From contig DAHXMR010000044.1 of the NCBI GenBank assembly GCA_027371655.1, forward strand, positions 1 to 14,798: 14,798 nucleotides of DNA, read 5' to 3'. Source of the stretch: Microcaldota archaeon. GTDB lineage: Archaea; Micrarchaeota; Micrarchaeia; Norongarragalinales; CAINOH01. The notes below the pieces were generated by a model that was not told the origin of the DNA, did no database searches, and saw nothing but the letters and a program-made list of their open reading frames with translations. A program made the translations under genes and the position numbers. Positions 13,695 to 14,798 of the stretch are shown piece by piece (the first letter of the stretch is position 1; each line of letters begins with the position of its first letter).

Positions 13695-13738
13695 TTGTAA
13701 TCACCTGTAACAACTTATAACTAGCCGTAATTAAAAGC
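13694..13738 (-). promoter_or_regulatory. relBE promoter with four decamer repeats
   Basis: Four 10-bp units lie end to end from 13694 to 13733: CTTGTAATCA, CCTGTAACAA, CTTATAACTA, GCCGTAATTA (consensus near CYTGTAAYNA). The helical-turn spacing puts all on one face of the DNA. A TATA-like TTTTAATTA (minus strand, about 13728-13738) is covered by the last unit, so binding of RelB would block transcription. Confidence 0.6.
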
Positions 13739-13779
13739 GTTTTGGGGAGGGGATTTTGGCGCGGCGGAGCGCCGGTTCG

Positions 13780-13791
13780 CAAAAAAGAAAG
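13780..13791 (-). terminator. T-rich tract after aIF1A
   Basis: About 10 bases after the aIF1A stop at 13801, the minus strand reads TTTCTTTTTT, followed by a GGCGC/GCGCC hairpin (13758-13773). Archaeal termination usually uses such T-tracts, so aIF1A may be separated from the RelBE transcript here. Confidence 0.4.
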
Positions 13792-13800
13792 GAGTGGTTA

Positions 13801-14148
13801 TTACTTGATTATTCCCTTCCTTCGGAGGACGTCGACTTGGGCGTAGGTGTAGCGGTAGGCGATGTCGCCTTTTTCGTTTGCCTCGACGGTCCAGGGCACG
13901 ATGAGCACGTAGTCCCCGGTTTTTATCCACAGTTTTTTGCGGATTTTTCCGGGAATCCGGCACATCCTCTCAAACCCGTCCTGGCATTGCACGCGCATGC
14001 GCGAGCCGCCCAAAAGTTCGGACACGACGCCGAGTATTTCGCCCGGCCGGGGCATCCTCACGCGCACTGCTTCGGGGGGCATGCCGGGAATTACGGGCCC
14101 GCCTGTTGCGCGCTTTGCGCCGAAATCACGCCGGGGTCTTTGAAACAT
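13801..14148 (-). CDS. translation initiation factor aIF1A
   Basis: The factor binds the A-site of the small subunit and helps place the initiator tRNA and mRNA. The 115-residue protein has a short basic N-terminal tail with Gly/Pro residues, then the S1-like OB fold: RMPRPGEILGVVSELLGGSRMRVQCQDG, ERMCRIPGKIRKKLWIKTGDYVLIVPW. The C-terminal part, including YRYTYAQVDVLRRKGII, matches the family. AGAGGT lies 8 bases before the ATG at 14148. It follows aIF2-beta by 41 bases. Confidence 0.95.
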   Translation of the reverse strand: MFQRPRRDFGAKRATGGPVIPGMPPEAVRVRMPRPGEILGVVSELLGGSRMRVQCQDGFERMCRIPGKIRKKLWIKTGDYVLIVPWTVEANEKGDIAYRYTYAQVDVLRRKGIIK

Positions 14149-14189
14149 TTTTAGAAACCTCTGTCAGTATTTTTTGGGTAATCGGGAAT

Positions 14190-14621
14190 TTAAGTCCTTA
14201 CGGGGTTTTTGGCGCCGCATGCCTCGCATACGAGTTCTTTCACGTGGCGGTCGACGTCTTCCAGATGCGTGTCGGGTTTGCCGCATTGCTTGCAGATGAC
14301 GCTCGTTTGGCAGTAGGTTTGGATGCGGTCGTTGACCACGCGGGGCATGAATTTTCCCTGTAGCACGAGCTTTCCCCCGCCTATGGTGCCGGGCACGGCG
14401 AGTTCCTTGAACAAATATTTTGCCACCGCCTGTGGTTCGCGGCGCAGGCGGGAGCAGATGAAGTCGAAATTGCGAATCGTGGTCTTGTTTCCCTCGACGA
14501 ACAGGTCTGCCACCGGGCACTCGAAGCGTTCGCCGGAGCTTGTGCGCTTTGGGAGGTTTGCGAATGCGCGGTCAAGAAGCGATGAATAGTTTGCCTGCGT
14601 TTCCAATTTTTTTGACACCAA
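14190..14621 (-). CDS. translation initiation factor aIF2 subunit beta
   Basis: The beta subunit belongs to the heterotrimer that carries Met-tRNAi to the ribosome. The 143-residue protein has a short N-terminal helix, a central alpha/beta domain (TTIRNFDFICSRLRREPQAVAKYLFKELAVPGTI) and a C-terminal zinc ribbon with Cys110, Cys113, Cys132 and Cys135 (CKQCGKPDTH, CEACGAKN). The start is a TTG at 14621 or a GTG three bases downstream; the frame is closed by TAG a little upstream. A GGGAT a few bases upstream could serve as the ribosome site. A 12-bp hairpin lies in the 34-base gap before the gene. Confidence 0.94.
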   Translation of the reverse strand: MVSKKLETQANYSSLLDRAFANLPKRTSSGERFECPVADLFVEGNKTTIRNFDFICSRLRREPQAVAKYLFKELAVPGTIGGGKLVLQGKFMPRVVNDRIQTYCQTSVICKQCGKPDTHLEDVDRHVKELVCEACGAKNPVRT

Positions 14622-14630
14622 AATAATCCC

Positions 14631-14657
14631 GAATGCCGCAAACTATTTGCGGTATTC
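14631..14657 (-). promoter_or_regulatory. 12-bp near-perfect hairpin before the aIF2-beta gene
   Basis: GAATGCCGCAAA (14631-14642) pairs with TTTGCGGTATTC (14646-14657) around a CTA loop, with one G-T pair. It starts inside the stop codon of the upstream gene and ends 9 bases before the aIF2-beta start. It could be an operator, a processing site or an RNA element. Confidence 0.45.
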
Positions 14658-14798
14658 ATAAACCACTTTCAGAAGAAAGAGCGGTTTTCTTTCGGAGCGC
14701 GACGCGGAACGCGTGCGCGGAGCCTTCGTTGTCGTCCGTGCTGCGCCGTATGGCTTCGATGAATAAGTATCTTCTTTCCAATTCTTTAACCTTTCCAA
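14656..14798 (-). CDS. 3' end of an unknown protein (partial, right edge)
   Basis: A frame enters from the right edge and ends at TGA (14656-14658), giving 46 residues that include KELERRYLFIEAIRRSTDDN and AFRVALRKK. It has the G/C-ending codons of the surrounding housekeeping genes and points the same way as aIF2-beta, 34 bases upstream of it. A second frame on the same strand is also open in this short stretch, so the choice rests on codon style and amino acid make-up. I do not recognise the protein, and its start is outside the window. Confidence 0.45.
   Translation of the reverse strand, partial: GKVKELERRYLFIEAIRRSTDDNEGSAHAFRVALRKKTALSSESGL

Overview
The window is archaeal. The minus strand carries, in transcription order, aIF2-beta, aIF1A, RIO1 kinase, a KH-domain (Dim2/Pno1-like) protein, and both subunits of type IIB topoisomerase (Topo VI B and A). 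aIF1A, RIO1, the KH protein and Topo VI are neighbours in many archaeal genomes. TATA-like boxes, GGTGA/GGAGG ribosome binding sites and frequent TTG/GTG starts fit this. Compact genes and several toxin-antitoxin modules would suit a DPANN-type or euryarchaeal genome, but I cannot place the lineage from this sequence alone.

Left part (1-4900) is accessory. It has an AT-rich edge with the 3' end of an unknown plus-strand gene and a small two-helix membrane protein. Next come an arginase-family ureohydrolase, a VapBC-type pair (AbrB + PIN) divergent from a small zinc-ribbon-like protein, a UPF0175/DUF3368 toxin-antitoxin pair whose two genes are separated by what looks like a decayed IS200/IS605-end element, and a class II Fic protein with a repeat-flanked, probably leaderless promoter.

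The middle (4909-10138) is the housekeeping block on the minus strand: KH protein, Topo VI B, Topo VI A (overlapping or nearly overlapping), NAD(P)-dependent malic enzyme, and a stand-alone domain resembling the effector domain of TrmB-type sugar sensors. A 28-29 bp tandem repeat precedes the malic enzyme gene, and two mutually exclusive hairpins precede the KH gene.

The right part (10358-14798) continues the housekeeping cluster but is interrupted twice. About 2 kb between the KH and RIO1 genes holds a DUF5678-like gene plus a retropepsin-like aspartic protease, then a winged-helix regulator divergent from a DUF4352-like lipoprotein and a one-helix membrane protein, with a perfect 18-bp palindrome between the divergent genes. 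A RelBE-type pair with a four-decamer operator sits between RIO1 and aIF1A. A partial gene of unknown function runs off the right edge.

The most interesting candidates for new biology are the DUF5678/retropepsin pair, the regulator-lipoprotein-membrane protein cassette, the split DUF3368/UPF0175 module, and a hairpin repeat found behind two unrelated genes. All function calls come from reading motifs by eye; no database search was run.
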